A stretch of DNA of 64,000 nt from an uncultured Prochlorococcus sp. (lineage in GTDB: Bacteria; Cyanobacteriota; Cyanobacteriia; PCC-6307; Cyanobiaceae), in contig CACGBT010000002.1 in NCBI GenBank assembly GCA_902571335.1, positions 1-64,000 on the forward strand. The letters run 5' to 3'. Below the pieces are notes generated by a model. It saw nothing but the letters and a program-made list of their open reading frames with translations. It did no database searches and was not told where the DNA came from. Positions 1 to 9,662 of this stretch are shown in pieces (within the stretch, counting starts at the first letter, position 1; every line of letters begins with the position of its first letter). A program made the translations under genes and the position numbers.

Positions 1-942
1 AAGTCAAATCAGGGATTTACAGATTTTTTGGGTGGTGCGCCGGCTAATGTTGCTTGTGCATTAAGAAAATTAAAAATAGATTCAACATTTATTGGAAGTT
101 TGGGTAGTGATGATTATGGAAAAAAATTTATCACGCAATTTAATGAATTGGAAGTTAATTTGGATTTCTTGCAATTAGATAATAATTCATCTACTCGCGT
201 GGTTAAAGTAGAGAGAGATCAATTTGGAGATCGTTTTTTTTCAGGCTTTGAAGAAAGTTCTAATTCATGCTTTGCAGACGAAGTTCTTAGTAAGAAATTA
301 ATTGAAAAAGAAATTTTCAATTTAGAGAAATCTTTTCTAGAAACAAATTATTTAGTTTCAGGAACTATCTTATTATCATCTCCAATATCAGCAGAGACTA
401 TTTTCTTTCTTGTGGAAGAGGCTAAAAAATTTGAAGTCAAAATAGTTATTGATTTGAATTGGAGAGAGGTCTTTTGGGATCATTCAAGTTTTTCAATAGA
501 TATGAGTAAAGCCGCAAGGGTTAATTTAATCAAGAAATTTTTAAATTATGCAAATGTTTTAAAACTTGCTAGTGAAGAAGCAACTTTGTTTTTTGAGTGT
601 AAAAATCCCTTGCTAATATCTCAACAATTGTCTGATAGACCAGACGTAATAATAACTGATGGAAAAAATCCCGTTTCATGGTATATCAATGGATTGCAGG
701 GGATTACCGAAACTCCCTCCTCACAAAAAATTGTTGATACAACTGGTGCAGGTGATGCTTTTCTAGCTGGCTTAATTTCAAAATTAATTTCTTCTGGCTA
801 TCCTTCAAATAACCTAGAGATAGAGGATTGCATTAAGTTCGCAGGTGCTTGTGGATTATTAACTTGTCTTGGTGAAGGCGCCATCGAGCAACAGCCATAT
901 TATGAGAAGGTTAACAAATTTTTGGGATCTCTTATTTCGTAG
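1..942 (+). CDS. PfkB-family carbohydrate kinase (fructokinase-like), 5' end cut by window
   Basis: A PfkB/ribokinase-fold sugar kinase that phosphorylates a sugar with ATP; fructose is the usual cyanobacterial assignment, but the substrate is not proven here. The reading frame is open from base 1, so the true start lies upstream of the window. Two family signatures are visible: the substrate-side GGAPANVA motif at the start (nt 28-51) and the ATP/anion-hole motif DTTGAGDAF near nt 736-762, whose GAGD Asp is the catalytic base. About 313 residues are present and only a short N-terminus is missing. The 3' end overlaps the convergent tsaE gene by 43 bases. Confidence 0.85.
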   Translation, partial: KSNQGFTDFLGGAPANVACALRKLKIDSTFIGSLGSDDYGKKFITQFNELEVNLDFLQLDNNSSTRVVKVERDQFGDRFFSGFEESSNSCFADEVLSKKLIEKEIFNLEKSFLETNYLVSGTILLSSPISAETIFFLVEEAKKFEVKIVIDLNWREVFWDHSSFSIDMSKAARVNLIKKFLNYANVLKLASEEATLFFECKNPLLISQQLSDRPDVIITDGKNPVSWYINGLQGITETPSSQKIVDTTGAGDAFLAGLISKLISSGYPSNNLEIEDCIKFAGACGLLTCLGEGAIEQQPYYEKVNKFLGSLIS

Positions 943-1349
943 TTTCTTCCGTAATTTTTTGCGTAACTAATTTCTATTTTCCAGAAATTATCAACAACTG
1001 GTTCTATTAATTCTGGCCATTCAATAACTAAAATAGCTTGTCTTTGTATTGCCTCTTCTTCTTCTGAAAAAAAAACTTCTTTTGCTGAAGAAACGTTTTC
1101 TAACCTGTATAAATCAAGGTGAATTAGTGGAATTTTTCCGGAGTTATAGTGATGCGATAAGGCAAATGTAGGGCTTGTAATGTCCTCAGAGATTGATAAG
1201 CCTTTAGCAATTCCTTGAACAAATGAAGTTTTCCCAGCCCCAATTGGACCCTTTAAAAGGACAATTGATTGGGGATTTAATTCGTGTGAGAGTTTTTTCC
1301 CTAGATTTAAAGTCTCTTTTAAATTCTCAACAAACACAAAATTACACAA
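900..1349 (-). CDS. tsaE: TsaE (YjeE), tRNA t6A biosynthesis ATPase
   Basis: A small P-loop ATPase that partners TsaB and TsaD in making N6-threonylcarbamoyladenosine at position 37 of ANN-decoding tRNAs. The 149-residue length is normal for the family. The Walker A motif GPIGAGKTSF lies about residues 35-44, followed by the conserved SPTFAL segment and the IEWPE motif near residue 110. It is convergent with the PfkB kinase and overlaps its end. It is separated by about 40 bases from the divergent ahcY. tsaB and tsaD are not in the window. Confidence 0.92.
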   Translation of the reverse strand: MCNFVFVENLKETLNLGKKLSHELNPQSIVLLKGPIGAGKTSFVQGIAKGLSISEDITSPTFALSHHYNSGKIPLIHLDLYRLENVSSAKEVFFSEEEEAIQRQAILVIEWPELIEPVVDNFWKIEISYAKNYGRNYEIRDPKNLLTFS

Positions 1350-1390
1350 AAATCATTTATAGTTTAATAGAAAAAAAGTATTAACTAAAA

Positions 1391-2809
1391 ATGGTTATAG
1401 CAAACTCAGTTAAAACCTCTACGCCAAATTACGTAATTGCAGATATCTCCTTGTCAGATTTTGGTCGTAAAGAAATTAAAATCGCCGAAACGGAAATGCC
1501 TGGATTAATGGCACTTAGAGATAAATATCAATCAGAAAAGCCACTCAAAGGTGCAAAAATAGCTGGAAGTCTTCATATGACTATTCAAACAGCAGTCTTA
1601 ATAGAAACTCTTGTTGATCTTGGGGCAGAAGTGAAATGGGCTTCATGTAATATTTTTTCAACTCAAGATCATGCGGCCGCAGCAATCGCAGGTCAAGGAA
1701 TTTCTGTATACGCAAAAAAAGGGGAGACTCTTGATGAGTATTGGCAATATACCCACTATATTCTTGATTGGGGTAAAGACTCTCCAAATATGATTCTTGA
1801 TGATGGGGGAGATGCAACTGGCCTATTGATACTAGGTAGCAAAGCAGAAAAAGATTTATCTGTTTTAGACAACCCAGGTAATGAAGAAGAAATTGCTTTG
1901 TTTAATTCTATTAAGTCTAAGTTGAAAAACGATAGTGACTTCTACTCTAGAATAAAGAGTAATATCATTGGTGTCACTGAAGAGACTACAACTGGAGTTG
2001 CAAGACTTTATCAACTGCAAAAGCAAAATGCATTACCTTTTCCTGCTATCAACGTTAATGATTCAGTAACTAAGAGCAAATTTGATAATTTATATGGCTG
2101 CCGAGAGTCTCTAGTTGATAGCATTAAGCGTGCTACTGATGTGATGATTGCTGGCAAGGTCGCTTTAGTAATGGGTTTTGGAGATGTAGGTAAAGGTTCA
2201 GCCCAGTCTTTAAGAGGACTTGGTGCAATTGTAAAAGTTGCTGAAATTGATCCAATTTGTGCTCTTCAAGCAGCAATGGAAGGTTTTAGTGTGGTTACAT
2301 TAGACGATGTTGTGGAAGATATAGATATATTTGTTACGGCGACTGGGAATTATCAGGTAATAACAAACGAAAATCTTGTCAGGATGAAAGATGAGGCCAT
2401 AGTTTGTAATATCGGTCATTTCGATAATGAAATTGATGTGGCTTCTTTGAAAGATTATCCATGGGAAAATATTAAGCCTCAGGTTGATCACATAACTTTA
2501 CCGAGTGGCAATAAAATAATCCTTTTAGCTGAAGGTAGATTAGTCAACTTAGGCTGTGCCACTGGACATCCAAGTTTTGTGATGAGTAATTCTTTTACTA
2601 ATCAAGTGCTAGCTCAAATTGAACTATTCAATAAGTCAGAGCAATATGAGAAAGAGGTTTATGTTTTGCCAAAACATTTAGATGAAATGGTAGCTAGATT
2701 ACATCTCGATAAAATTGGCGCCAAATTAACAAAATTAACTAAGGAACAAGCTGATTATATTAATGTTTCTGTTGAAGGACCGTATAAACCTGAGCTTTAT
2801 AGATACTAA
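1391..2809 (+). CDS. ahcY: Adenosylhomocysteinase (SAH hydrolase)
   Basis: This cytosolic NAD+-dependent enzyme hydrolyses S-adenosylhomocysteine to adenosine and homocysteine, removing the inhibitory product of SAM methylations. The 472 residues match the bacterial long form. Visible landmarks include the substrate-domain segment around [14 protein letters not shown], the NAD-binding Rossmann motif [13 protein letters not shown] near residues 262-274, [10 protein letters not shown], and the characteristic C-terminal KPELYRY or PYKPELYRY tail. The upstream gap is too short for a SAH riboswitch, and none is seen. The dedA-like gene begins 2 bases after its stop, so co-transcription is likely. 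Confidence 0.97.
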   Translation: MVIANSVKTSTPNYVIADISLSDFGRKEIKIAETEMPGLMALRDKYQSEKPLKGAKIAGSLHMTIQTAVLIETLVDLGAEVKWASCNIFSTQDHAAAAIAGQGISVYAKKGETLDEYWQYTHYILDWGKDSPNMILDDGGDATGLLILGSKAEKDLSVLDNPGNEEEIALFNSIKSKLKNDSDFYSRIKSNIIGVTEETTTGVARLYQLQKQNALPFPAINVNDSVTKSKFDNLYGCRESLVDSIKRATDVMIAGKVALVMGFGDVGKGSAQSLRGLGAIVKVAEIDPICALQAAMEGFSVVTLDDVVEDIDIFVTATGNYQVITNENLVRMKDEAIVCNIGHFDNEIDVASLKDYPWENIKPQVDHITLPSGNKIILLAEGRLVNLGCATGHPSFVMSNSFTNQVLAQIELFNKSEQYEKEVYVLPKHLDEMVARLHLDKIGAKLTKLTKEQADYINVSVEGPYKPELYRY

Positions 2810-2811
2810 GT

Positions 2812-3471
2812 TTGAGTTTAATTTTTGTAAATTTCCTTACTTCAATCCCTGACTATATTAGTTTGGCTGTTGAAAAGAATTCAACAATTGCATACCTCAC
2901 TATTTGTTTGGCTATGTTTTTAGAAAACATTATACCGCCAATTCCTTCGGAAATAATAATGCCATTGGGTGGGTTTTTCGTTTATCAACAAAAATTAAAT
3001 TTTTATATTTTAGTTTTTTGGGGATTACTTGGAACTATTTTAGGATCATTGCCTTGGTATTATCTAGGTAGATTAGTAAATGAAAAAAGACTTTCAAATT
3101 TTCTAGATAAAAAAGGAAAATATCTGGGTATATCTTCCAATGATTTAATTAAAAGTAAAAGGTGGTTTGATAAATACGGGGTTTCTTTAGTTTTTTGGGG
3201 ACGATTAGTACCAGGTATAAGAACTTTAATTTCAGTTCCCGCCGGTATAGAACTTATGCCATTAAGAAAGTTTTTGATTTGGACCACATTTGGTAGCTTG
3301 ATATGGGTAGCACTTCTCACTTATGCGGGTTATTTATTTGGTGAAAATTATCCAATTATTGAAACTTATTTAGATCAAATCAAATATGTTGTAAAGCCAA
3401 TTTTATTTTTAATTTCCTTTTATTTTTTTATAAGAATACTTATTAGATTTTTAAAAAAAAATAGAGCTTAA
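2812..3471 (+). CDS. DedA family inner-membrane protein
   Basis: A polytopic DedA/SNARE-associated (VTT-domain) membrane protein of 219 residues. DedA proteins are linked to undecaprenyl-phosphate or phospholipid transport and to membrane homeostasis. The sequence shows the re-entrant segment with FLENIIPPIPSE near residues 36-47 and the conserved WGRLVPGIRTLISVPAG motif near residues 128-144. Hydrophobic helices flank both. The start is TTG, 2 bases after the ahcY stop; the next Met is well inside the first helix, so TTG is preferred. It overlaps the convergent ssb by 4 bases. Confidence 0.88.
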   Translation: MSLIFVNFLTSIPDYISLAVEKNSTIAYLTICLAMFLENIIPPIPSEIIMPLGGFFVYQQKLNFYILVFWGLLGTILGSLPWYYLGRLVNEKRLSNFLDKKGKYLGISSNDLIKSKRWFDKYGVSLVFWGRLVPGIRTLISVPAGIELMPLRKFLIWTTFGSLIWVALLTYAGYLFGENYPIIETYLDQIKYVVKPILFLISFYFFIRILIRFLKKNRA

Positions 3472-3839
3472 AAAGGGATTTCACTAGAGTTACTATTATT
3501 AGAATATTGGTTATTATCGGACTCTTTTCGGGAGCCTAGTAAGTTTAATCTATCTACCCTTACAACTGGTTTATATCTATCTTCCCCAGTATTTTTATCT
3601 TTCCAACTATCAATTTTAAAGCTTCCTGTAATGCCAATTAAAGATCCTTTTTTAACGTAATCTGCCGCTATTTGTGCTTGCTTCCCCCATATTTCCAAAT
3701 TAAACCAGTCGGGCTCTTCATCTCTGCTTCTTCTGTTAACTGCAAGTGTGAAATTTGCTACGATACTGCCAGATTCAAAATATCTGACATCTGGTTCTCT
3801 TCCTGCTCTTCCAACAAGGTTAATAGTGTTAATTTCCAT
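3468..3839 (-). CDS. ssb: Single-stranded DNA-binding protein
   Basis: An OB-fold protein that coats ssDNA in replication, repair and recombination. The start MEINTINLVGR is chosen because cyanobacterial SSBs begin a few residues before the VGR motif. A longer in-frame ATG at 3866 would add nine residues, mostly encoded by an A-tract. The body has the expected PDVRYF, FTLAVNRR, WFNLEIWG and VRVDRLNLLGSR segments. The C-terminus ends SSEIPF, a shortened form of the usual acidic DDDIPF protein-interaction tail. A run of 13 T on the plus strand (3842-3854) lies just upstream of the chosen start. Confidence 0.9.
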   Translation of the reverse strand: MEINTINLVGRAGREPDVRYFESGSIVANFTLAVNRRSRDEEPDWFNLEIWGKQAQIAADYVKKGSLIGITGSFKIDSWKDKNTGEDRYKPVVRVDRLNLLGSRKESDNNQYSNNSNSSEIPF

Positions 3840-3973
3840 AATTTTTTTTTTTTTAATACTACTCATATTTCTAGGTTCTGCTCAAAGTTTTGCGTGCTAT
3901 TCATAACTAAACTACAGAATTCTGAGAGCTTACTAAAAAATAGATATATTATTTAGAAAAAAGAATTCTTATT

Positions 3974-5026
3974 GTGATTTTTAACAGATTTAAATTTTCT
4001 AGAGATATTGGCATTGATTTGGGAACGGCCAATACCCTCATACACGTATCAGGTAAGGGCGTTGTTTTACAAGAGCCTTCTGTGGTAGCAATGGATTTAG
4101 AAGAAGGTATTCCATTAGCTGTTGGTAAAGAAGCAAAGTTAATGCTAGGAAGAACCCCTGGCAATATAAGAGCCGTAAGACCACTAAGAGATGGTGTTAT
4201 CGCAGATTTTGATGCCGCAGAACAAATGATAAAAACATTTATTCAAAAATGTAACGAAGGCAAGGGGATAGTAGCCCCCAGGATAGTGATTGGCATCCCA
4301 AGTGGAGTTACTAGTGTTGAGCGAAGAGCGGTAAGAGAAGCTGGCCTTGCTGGAGCCAGAGAAGTTCATTTAATTGATGAGCCTGTTGCAGCAGCAATAG
4401 GAGCATCATTACCTGTAACTGAGCCTATTGGGACTATGATAGTTGATATTGGTGGTGGTACTACTGAGGTTGCAGTATTAAGTTTGGGTGGAACTGTATT
4501 GAGTGAATCCGTTCGAATAGCTGGCGACGAAATAAATGAATCAATTGCCCTTTATCTTAAAAAAGTTCATAATTTAGTTGTTGGAGAGAGAACTGCAGAA
4601 GATATAAAAATCAAAATTGGATCTGCATTTCCAGATGACGATTTTGATAAAACTACTTTAGAGGTTAGAGGTTTGCATCTTCTTTCTGGTCTGCCAAGGT
4701 CAGTCACTTTGACATCAGGAGAAATCAGAGAAGCTATGGCTGATACACTTAGTAAAATAGTTGAAGCTGTAAAAAGAACTTTAGAGCGCACTCCCCCTGA
4801 ACTTGCTGCAGATATAGTTGATAGGGGAATTATGCTTGCAGGTGGTGGTGCTTTAGTAAGAGGTATTAATGATTTATTAAGCGATGAAACAGGAATTTTT
4901 ACTCACATAGCAGAAAACCCGCTGTTGTGTGTAGTGAATGGTTGTGGGGAGGTTTTGGATGATTTTAAAAAACTTAAAAGAGTTGTTGATACTCCAGATT
5001 TTATAAGAAACGCGATAAGAGATTAA
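3974..5026 (+). CDS. mreB: Rod-shape-determining actin homologue MreB
   Basis: MreB is the bacterial actin that forms membrane-associated filaments guiding lateral cell-wall synthesis. The 350 residues are full length. Actin-fold ATP motifs are clear: phosphate-1 [13 protein letters not shown] near residue 13, phosphate-2 [12 protein letters not shown] near residue 158, and the adenosine motif [13 protein letters not shown] near residue 285. The start is GTG; no ATG fits better. It heads the mreB-mreC-mreD operon, with mreC 4 bases downstream. It is divergent from ssb, with about 130 bases between the starts for both promoters. Confidence 0.96.
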   Translation: MIFNRFKFSRDIGIDLGTANTLIHVSGKGVVLQEPSVVAMDLEEGIPLAVGKEAKLMLGRTPGNIRAVRPLRDGVIADFDAAEQMIKTFIQKCNEGKGIVAPRIVIGIPSGVTSVERRAVREAGLAGAREVHLIDEPVAAAIGASLPVTEPIGTMIVDIGGGTTEVAVLSLGGTVLSESVRIAGDEINESIALYLKKVHNLVVGERTAEDIKIKIGSAFPDDDFDKTTLEVRGLHLLSGLPRSVTLTSGEIREAMADTLSKIVEAVKRTLERTPPELAADIVDRGIMLAGGGALVRGINDLLSDETGIFTHIAENPLLCVVNGCGEVLDDFKKLKRVVDTPDFIRNAIRD

Positions 5027-5030
5027 TAAT

Positions 5031-5780
5031 ATGATAGATGTCCGACGAATTTCTAATAATCGTTGGTGGCACAATAAGAAAAATTGGATGCTTTTTGGAA
5101 TTTTTTTATTTTTAATTTTTATAAGAATATCAAAAGGTTCAATTTATAAGGATTTTTATTATTTTATTTCAAAGCCTTTTTGGCCTGGTGAATTTCAAAA
5201 AGAAGTTATTCTTAAGAGTTTAAACCAAGAAACTTTAATAAATTTAAGACTTCTTAAAAAGGATAATATAAGGTTGAGGGAAATTTTATCTCTTCAACAA
5301 TCATCTACTAATGATAATATTTCAGCTGCAGTTATTTCTAGAAAAACAGGAAGTTGGTGGAGACAAATAATATTAAATAAAGGTTCAAATGATGGCGTGG
5401 AAATTGGTGCTGCTGTTATTGGCCCGGGTGGATTATTAGGAAGAGTAAAAAACACGTCTTTATTTACTTCATCAGTAACTTTATTGACCTCGCCAGAGAG
5501 TAAAGTTGGCGTTTGGGTGGATAGTATTCAAATTAATGGATTACTGGTTGGTAAAGGCGATGATTATCCAAACTTAATACTTTATTCAAAAAATGCTGAT
5601 TTAAAAGTCGGAGATTTTGTATCATCTTCACCTGCTAGTAGTTTATTACCTCCAAATATTCCTATTGGGATTGTCCAATCTATAGATGAACCATTTAAAT
5701 CAAAAAAGATGGCAAAAATATCACTTTTAGCAAAACCTCAAGCAATTGATTGGGTGCAAATCTTAAAAATAAAAATGTAA
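5031..5780 (+). CDS. mreC: Rod-shape-determining protein MreC
   Basis: A bitopic membrane protein that links MreB filaments to the periplasmic wall-synthesis machinery. It has 249 residues, with a single N-terminal transmembrane helix (about residues 20-35). A leucine-rich coiled-coil-like stretch follows near residues 60-90, then the periplasmic beta-domain with the conserved VISRKTGSWW and GAAVIGPGGLLGRV segments. The stop codon shares one base with the mreD ATG (TAATG), a typical translational-coupling junction. Confidence 0.92.
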   Translation: MIDVRRISNNRWWHNKKNWMLFGIFLFLIFIRISKGSIYKDFYYFISKPFWPGEFQKEVILKSLNQETLINLRLLKKDNIRLREILSLQQSSTNDNISAAVISRKTGSWWRQIILNKGSNDGVEIGAAVIGPGGLLGRVKNTSLFTSSVTLLTSPESKVGVWVDSIQINGLLVGKGDDYPNLILYSKNADLKVGDFVSSSPASSLLPPNIPIGIVQSIDEPFKSKKMAKISLLAKPQAIDWVQILKIKM

Positions 5781-6298
5781 TGGATAAATTTTTTATAAAA
5801 AATTTGTCTATAATTTTTTTTATTTTTGTTCCAATATTTTTTTTATGGCACCCTAATTGGCTTGGATTTTTAGATGTTCAGCCGTATTGGCCATTATTTT
5901 GGTTATTGCCTTGGTCAATGATTAATGGATCAATTAAAGGACTAATATTTGGTTTATTTTTAGGACTAATTTTAGATTCTTTGACTATGGATAATAATTT
6001 TTCTCAAATACCAGGGTTGATTTTGTGTGGATTTTTGTTTGGGAGAATTAAATTACATAGTGATAATTTGGTGGGACATTTTAGATTTGGTTTAATTTCT
6101 TCTTTTGGAAGTTTCTTATGCGGGACTATTTATTTTTTGCAAATTTTGTTTAAAAATTTTTCAGATAGTGCTTTTTTACTTTTTATCCCTAGCCTTCAAA
6201 ATATCTTAGCTGAAGTTTTTCTTACAGGTTTTTTTGCTCCTTTAATTTGTTCTCACCTTTTAAGAATGTTTAAATTTTCAAGAAGAAAATTTAAATAA
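5780..6298 (+). CDS. mreD: Rod-shape-determining protein MreD
   Basis: A small polytopic membrane protein completing the MreBCD set. The ATG at 5780, reading MDKFFIKN, is preferred over an upstream in-frame start inside mreC because it makes the one-base TAATG overlap. The 172 residues are almost entirely hydrophobic, with about five predicted helices and the WPLFWLLPWSMINGSIKG segment near residue 42. Sequence conservation is weak across the family, so identification leans on position in the operon and on hydropathy. Confidence 0.85.
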   Translation: MDKFFIKNLSIIFFIFVPIFFLWHPNWLGFLDVQPYWPLFWLLPWSMINGSIKGLIFGLFLGLILDSLTMDNNFSQIPGLILCGFLFGRIKLHSDNLVGHFRFGLISSFGSFLCGTIYFLQILFKNFSDSAFLLFIPSLQNILAEVFLTGFFAPLICSHLLRMFKFSRRKFK

Positions 6299-6478
6299 TA
6301 AATTTTCAAAGAAGTAATAAATTGTTCAAAAAAATGTTTTTACTTAGGTTATTTGAAATTTTTTAAAATTTTTAGAATATCGCTTTAGGGGTTCGTAATG
6401 TTATATTTTTAATTGTTAGAATAAATGTTCAATGCAATAATTCTTTGCTTTGAAATAACTTGGAAACCTTTTTTAACT

Positions 6479-7225
6479 ATGTCAAAAGCAAGAATTTTAG
6501 TTGTTGATGATGAACCAGCAGTTTTGAAGGTATTAGTTACAAGACTTCAACTAGCAGGATATCAAGTTTATTCAGCGACTAACGGTGAAGAAGCTCTTGA
6601 ATCTTTTCACAGAGATTCCCCTGACCTGATAGTTCTTGATGTTATGCTCCCAAAAATGGATGGATTCGCTGTTTGTAGAAGAATTAGAGCCGAATCAGTG
6701 GTGCCAATAATATTTTTAACCGCTCTAGAGGCAATTTCTGAGAGAGTTGCAGGTTTGGATTTAGGGGCTGATGATTATTTATCTAAACCATTTAGCCCAA
6801 AGGAGTTAGAAGCCAGAATAGCTACTATTTTAAGAAGAATGGGTCCTACCGTATCGGTTGCAGAAACTAAGGAAGTACCATCTGGTAAAGGAGTTATGAA
6901 ATTTGGTAGTTTGGTTGTTGATACTAATCGCAGACAAGTTTCAAGAGCTGGGGAAAGAATAAGCCTAACTTATACTGAATTTAGCCTTTTAGAATTATTA
7001 TTCGACGAGCCTGGCAAAGTTGTTCCACGAGCTGAAATTTTAGAACAGCTTTGGGGTTATCCTCCTCGTAGAGCTGCAGATTTAAGAGTTGTAGATGTTT
7101 ATGTAGCAAGACTGAGAGGTAAATTAGAACCAGATCCAAGAAATCCAGAATTAATATTAACTGTTCGAGGAATTGGTTATGCATCTCAGAGAGTTGGTGA
7201 AACAGCAACATCTTTGGCAAGTTGA
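6479..7225 (+). CDS. rpaB: OmpR-family response regulator RpaB
   Basis: RpaB is the essential cyanobacterial high-light and redox regulator (chloroplast Ycf27 relative), phosphorylated by NblS, that controls photosystem and stress genes. From the ATG at 6479 the protein has 248 residues; an upstream in-frame ATG at 6425 adds 18 residues unlike the family. The receiver domain shows acidic pocket D10/D11, phospho-acceptor D54 in LDVMLP, T81 and K103 in LSKPF. A winged-helix DNA-binding domain follows, with LTYTEFSLLELL and TVRGIGY motifs. It has its own upstream gap of about 180 bases. NblS is not in this window. Confidence 0.9.
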   Translation: MSKARILVVDDEPAVLKVLVTRLQLAGYQVYSATNGEEALESFHRDSPDLIVLDVMLPKMDGFAVCRRIRAESVVPIIFLTALEAISERVAGLDLGADDYLSKPFSPKELEARIATILRRMGPTVSVAETKEVPSGKGVMKFGSLVVDTNRRQVSRAGERISLTYTEFSLLELLFDEPGKVVPRAEILEQLWGYPPRRAADLRVVDVYVARLRGKLEPDPRNPELILTVRGIGYASQRVGETATSLAS

Positions 7226-7275
7226 GCCTTAGTCTGATAGTTTTATTAAATAAAACAAATATATTAAAATAAATT

Positions 7276-8823
7276 TTGTCTGAAATAAGAGAAGCACGTT
7301 TACAAAAAGCTAATTCACTCATTAGTAAAGGATTTGCATCTTACGCAGAAAGTTTTAAAGTTTCCCACAGTATAAAGTTTCTTATTAAAAAATTTGATTA
7401 CTTAGAAAATGGTCAAGAGGAAGACTTCAGTGTATCTGTTGCTGGTAGAGTAATGGCAAAAAGGGTAATGGGTAAAATTGCCTTTTTCACAATAGTTGAT
7501 CAAGATGGTCAGATTCAGCTTTATTTAGAAAAAAGGGTTATTGATTGCAATTTAGAAAAACAAAAATTACTTTCTTTTGAAGATATTAAGGAAATAGTAG
7601 ATATTGGTGATTGGATAGGGGTATATGGAACTATTAAAAAAACTAATAAAGGTGAGCTTTCAATTAAAGTTGAAAATTGGGAAATGTTATCCAAATCATT
7701 ACTGCCTTTACCTGATAAATGGCATGGATTGACTGATATTGAAAAAAGATATAGACAACGTTATCTAGACTTAATAGTTAATCCTCACTCAAAAGATGTA
7801 TTTAAAACAAGAGCAAAATGTATAAGTTTTATAAGAAAATGGCTAGATAATAGAAATTTTTTAGAGATAGAGACCCCAATTCTGCAATCCGAAGCTGGTG
7901 GTGCTGAAGCAAGACCATTTATTACTCATCACAATACATTAGATATTCCGTTATATCTAAGAATAGCCACAGAATTACATTTAAAAAGAATGGTCGTTGG
8001 AGGATTTGAGAAAGTTTATGAATTGGGAAGAATCTTTCGCAATGAGGGCATAAGTACAAAGCATAATCCGGAATTTACATCAGTTGAAATTTATCAAGCT
8101 TTTTCTAACTATGTAGATATGATGGATTTAACAGAAAAACTAATTAAAGATATCGTAGTTGATTCATGTGGTTCATTAGTTATAAATTATCAAGATAAGG
8201 AGATTGATTTTTCTAAACCTTGGTCAAGAATATCCATGAAAGACATTGTTAAACAATATACAGGGATTGATTTTGATTCTTTCAGTGGGGACTTTCAAGC
8301 AGCAAAACAAGCTGTTGAAAGTATTAATGTTGAATTTTCTAATAAAGTAAATACTATGGGAAGACTTTTAAATGAGGTCTTCGAGCAAAAAGTAGAGTCA
8401 GAACTTATTCAACCTACTTTTGTTATCGATTATCCTGTTGAAATTTCTCCTTTAGCCCGTCCTCATCTTGATAACAAAGAAATGGTTCAAAGATTTGAAT
8501 TATTCATTTCTGGTCGAGAGTTAGCTAATGCTTTTAGTGAGTTGATAGATCCAGTAGATCAAAGAGAGAGAATGCAATTACAGCAATCTCTGAGAGATGA
8601 AGGAGATTTTGAGGCGCATTGTATAGATGAAGATTTTTTGAATGCTTTAGAGATTGGCATGCCTCCTACTGGAGGATTAGGCATAGGCATTGATAGACTT
8701 ATTATGTTAATTACAAATAGTCCATCAATTAGGGATGTAATTCCTTTCCCATTGTTAAAACCAGAAATAACTTCGAATAAAAATGAAAAATTACCCTTGA
8801 ATGAAGTAAAATATGTTAATTAA
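7276..8823 (+). CDS. lysS: Lysyl-tRNA synthetase, class II
   Basis: This enzyme charges tRNA-Lys with lysine. The 515 residues show an N-terminal OB-fold anticodon-binding domain (about 50-150) and a class II catalytic core. Motif 1 lies around [13 protein letters not shown], motif 2 is [18 protein letters not shown], and motif 3 is [13 protein letters not shown] near the C-terminus. The first in-frame start is TTG at 7276. Later Met codons fall inside the OB fold, so TTG is the better choice. A short conserved unknown gene follows by 19 bases. Confidence 0.96.
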   Translation: MSEIREARLQKANSLISKGFASYAESFKVSHSIKFLIKKFDYLENGQEEDFSVSVAGRVMAKRVMGKIAFFTIVDQDGQIQLYLEKRVIDCNLEKQKLLSFEDIKEIVDIGDWIGVYGTIKKTNKGELSIKVENWEMLSKSLLPLPDKWHGLTDIEKRYRQRYLDLIVNPHSKDVFKTRAKCISFIRKWLDNRNFLEIETPILQSEAGGAEARPFITHHNTLDIPLYLRIATELHLKRMVVGGFEKVYELGRIFRNEGISTKHNPEFTSVEIYQAFSNYVDMMDLTEKLIKDIVVDSCGSLVINYQDKEIDFSKPWSRISMKDIVKQYTGIDFDSFSGDFQAAKQAVESINVEFSNKVNTMGRLLNEVFEQKVESELIQPTFVIDYPVEISPLARPHLDNKEMVQRFELFISGRELANAFSELIDPVDQRERMQLQQSLRDEGDFEAHCIDEDFLNALEIGMPPTGGLGIGIDRLIMLITNSPSIRDVIPFPLLKPEITSNKNEKLPLNEVKYVN

Positions 8824-8842
8824 TCCAATACGAAATTTTTAA

Positions 8843-9091
8843 ATGAGTGGTGAACGTGTTGGTTTCCGTTTCAAACACGCGGATGCAGTAGTAAAAAGAA
8901 ATCCTCAAGGCAGATCAAGAAGAGGATGGGTCATTGAACCAGTAGAGCAAACTACGAGCAGGGGGACAAAAATGCCAGCGTACAAAATTCGCTGGAGAGA
9001 TAGTGAGAGACCTGAAACTGTGTTACAGCATATGTTAATTGCGGATCCAGATCCTTCGCCTCCTCCAAGTTCAGTAAGTTTAGATTCATAG
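8843..9091 (+). CDS. Conserved small protein of unknown function
   Basis: I do not recognise a named family for this 82-residue protein. The first part is basic and compact (GERVGFRFKHADAVVKRNPQGRS contains many Arg and Lys), followed by a WVIEPVEQ strand and a KIRWRDSERPE segment. These suggest a small beta-rich fold. The tail is Pro/Ser-rich (DPDPSPPPSSVS) and probably disordered. Base and codon use resemble its neighbours, and it sits 19 bases after lysS, so it is probably co-transcribed. It is likely a picocyanobacterial conserved gene. Confidence 0.75.
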   Translation: MSGERVGFRFKHADAVVKRNPQGRSRRGWVIEPVEQTTSRGTKMPAYKIRWRDSERPETVLQHMLIADPDPSPPPSSVSLDS

Positions 9092-9114
9092 TTCCTATAA
9101 ATTTGGATAATATT

Positions 9115-9609
9115 TTATCTTTTTAGTGCAGAGTTGATCTCTTTTCTTATACTTTTTTGTTTTTCATCATTACGTTTGTCATATAATTTTTTCCCTTTGC
9201 CGACTCCTATATTTAGTTTTATCCATGATCCTTTTAAATAAAGTGATAATGGAACCATAGTCATTCCTTTTTTTTCGGTATTGGATTTCAGTCTTAATAT
9301 TTCTTTCTTGTGTAGTAGTAACTTTCTGTTTCTTAATGGATCATGATTAAAAAAAGAGCCCACATTCTTGTGTGGTGAAATGTGAACATTTAATAATAAA
9401 ATTTCTCCATCTCTGAATGAACAGTACCCATCTCTTAAATTTGCTTTTCCGTTTCTAATAGATTTTACTTCAGTCCCCAGAAGTTCAATTCCAGCTTCGA
9501 TTGTTTCAGATATCGCATATTGAAATTTTGCATATCTATTCTCAGCCAGATGTTTAAAATTATTTTCTTTTTTGCTATTTTTTTTTACTTTGTTTGAATT
9601 TTTTGTCAT
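9115..9609 (-). CDS. smpB: SsrA-binding protein SmpB
   Basis: SmpB binds tmRNA and delivers it to stalled ribosomes for trans-translation. The 164-residue protein has the conserved [21 protein letters not shown] beginning around residue 21, the [18 protein letters not shown] segment, and a C-terminal lysine-rich tail containing [19 protein letters not shown] that threads into the mRNA channel. A basic N-terminal extension of about 20 residues precedes the core. It is divergent from ruvB, with 53 bases between start codons. No tmRNA gene is seen in the window. Confidence 0.95.
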   Translation of the reverse strand: MTKNSNKVKKNSKKENNFKHLAENRYAKFQYAISETIEAGIELLGTEVKSIRNGKANLRDGYCSFRDGEILLLNVHISPHKNVGSFFNHDPLRNRKLLLHKKEILRLKSNTEKKGMTMVPLSLYLKGSWIKLNIGVGKGKKLYDKRNDEKQKSIRKEINSALKR

Positions 9610-9662
9610 TTTAGTTGTAAAAAAATCTTTCTACTCAGAACAATTGCAATTAACCTTTCATT

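Noticed and set aside
1350..1390. SAH riboswitch before ahcY
   Set aside because: Only about 40 bases of AT-rich sequence, insufficient for the element.
3672..3956. Plus-strand open frame opposite ssb
   Set aside because: It is the antisense shadow of the well-conserved ssb gene.
6425..6478. Longer RpaB starting at the upstream ATG
   Set aside because: The extra 18 residues precede the conserved MSKARILVVDDE start typical of the family.
6299..6478. HLR1 autoregulatory site upstream of rpaB
   Set aside because: TTTACTTA and TTATTTGA are imperfect and spaced by 2 rather than 4 bases.
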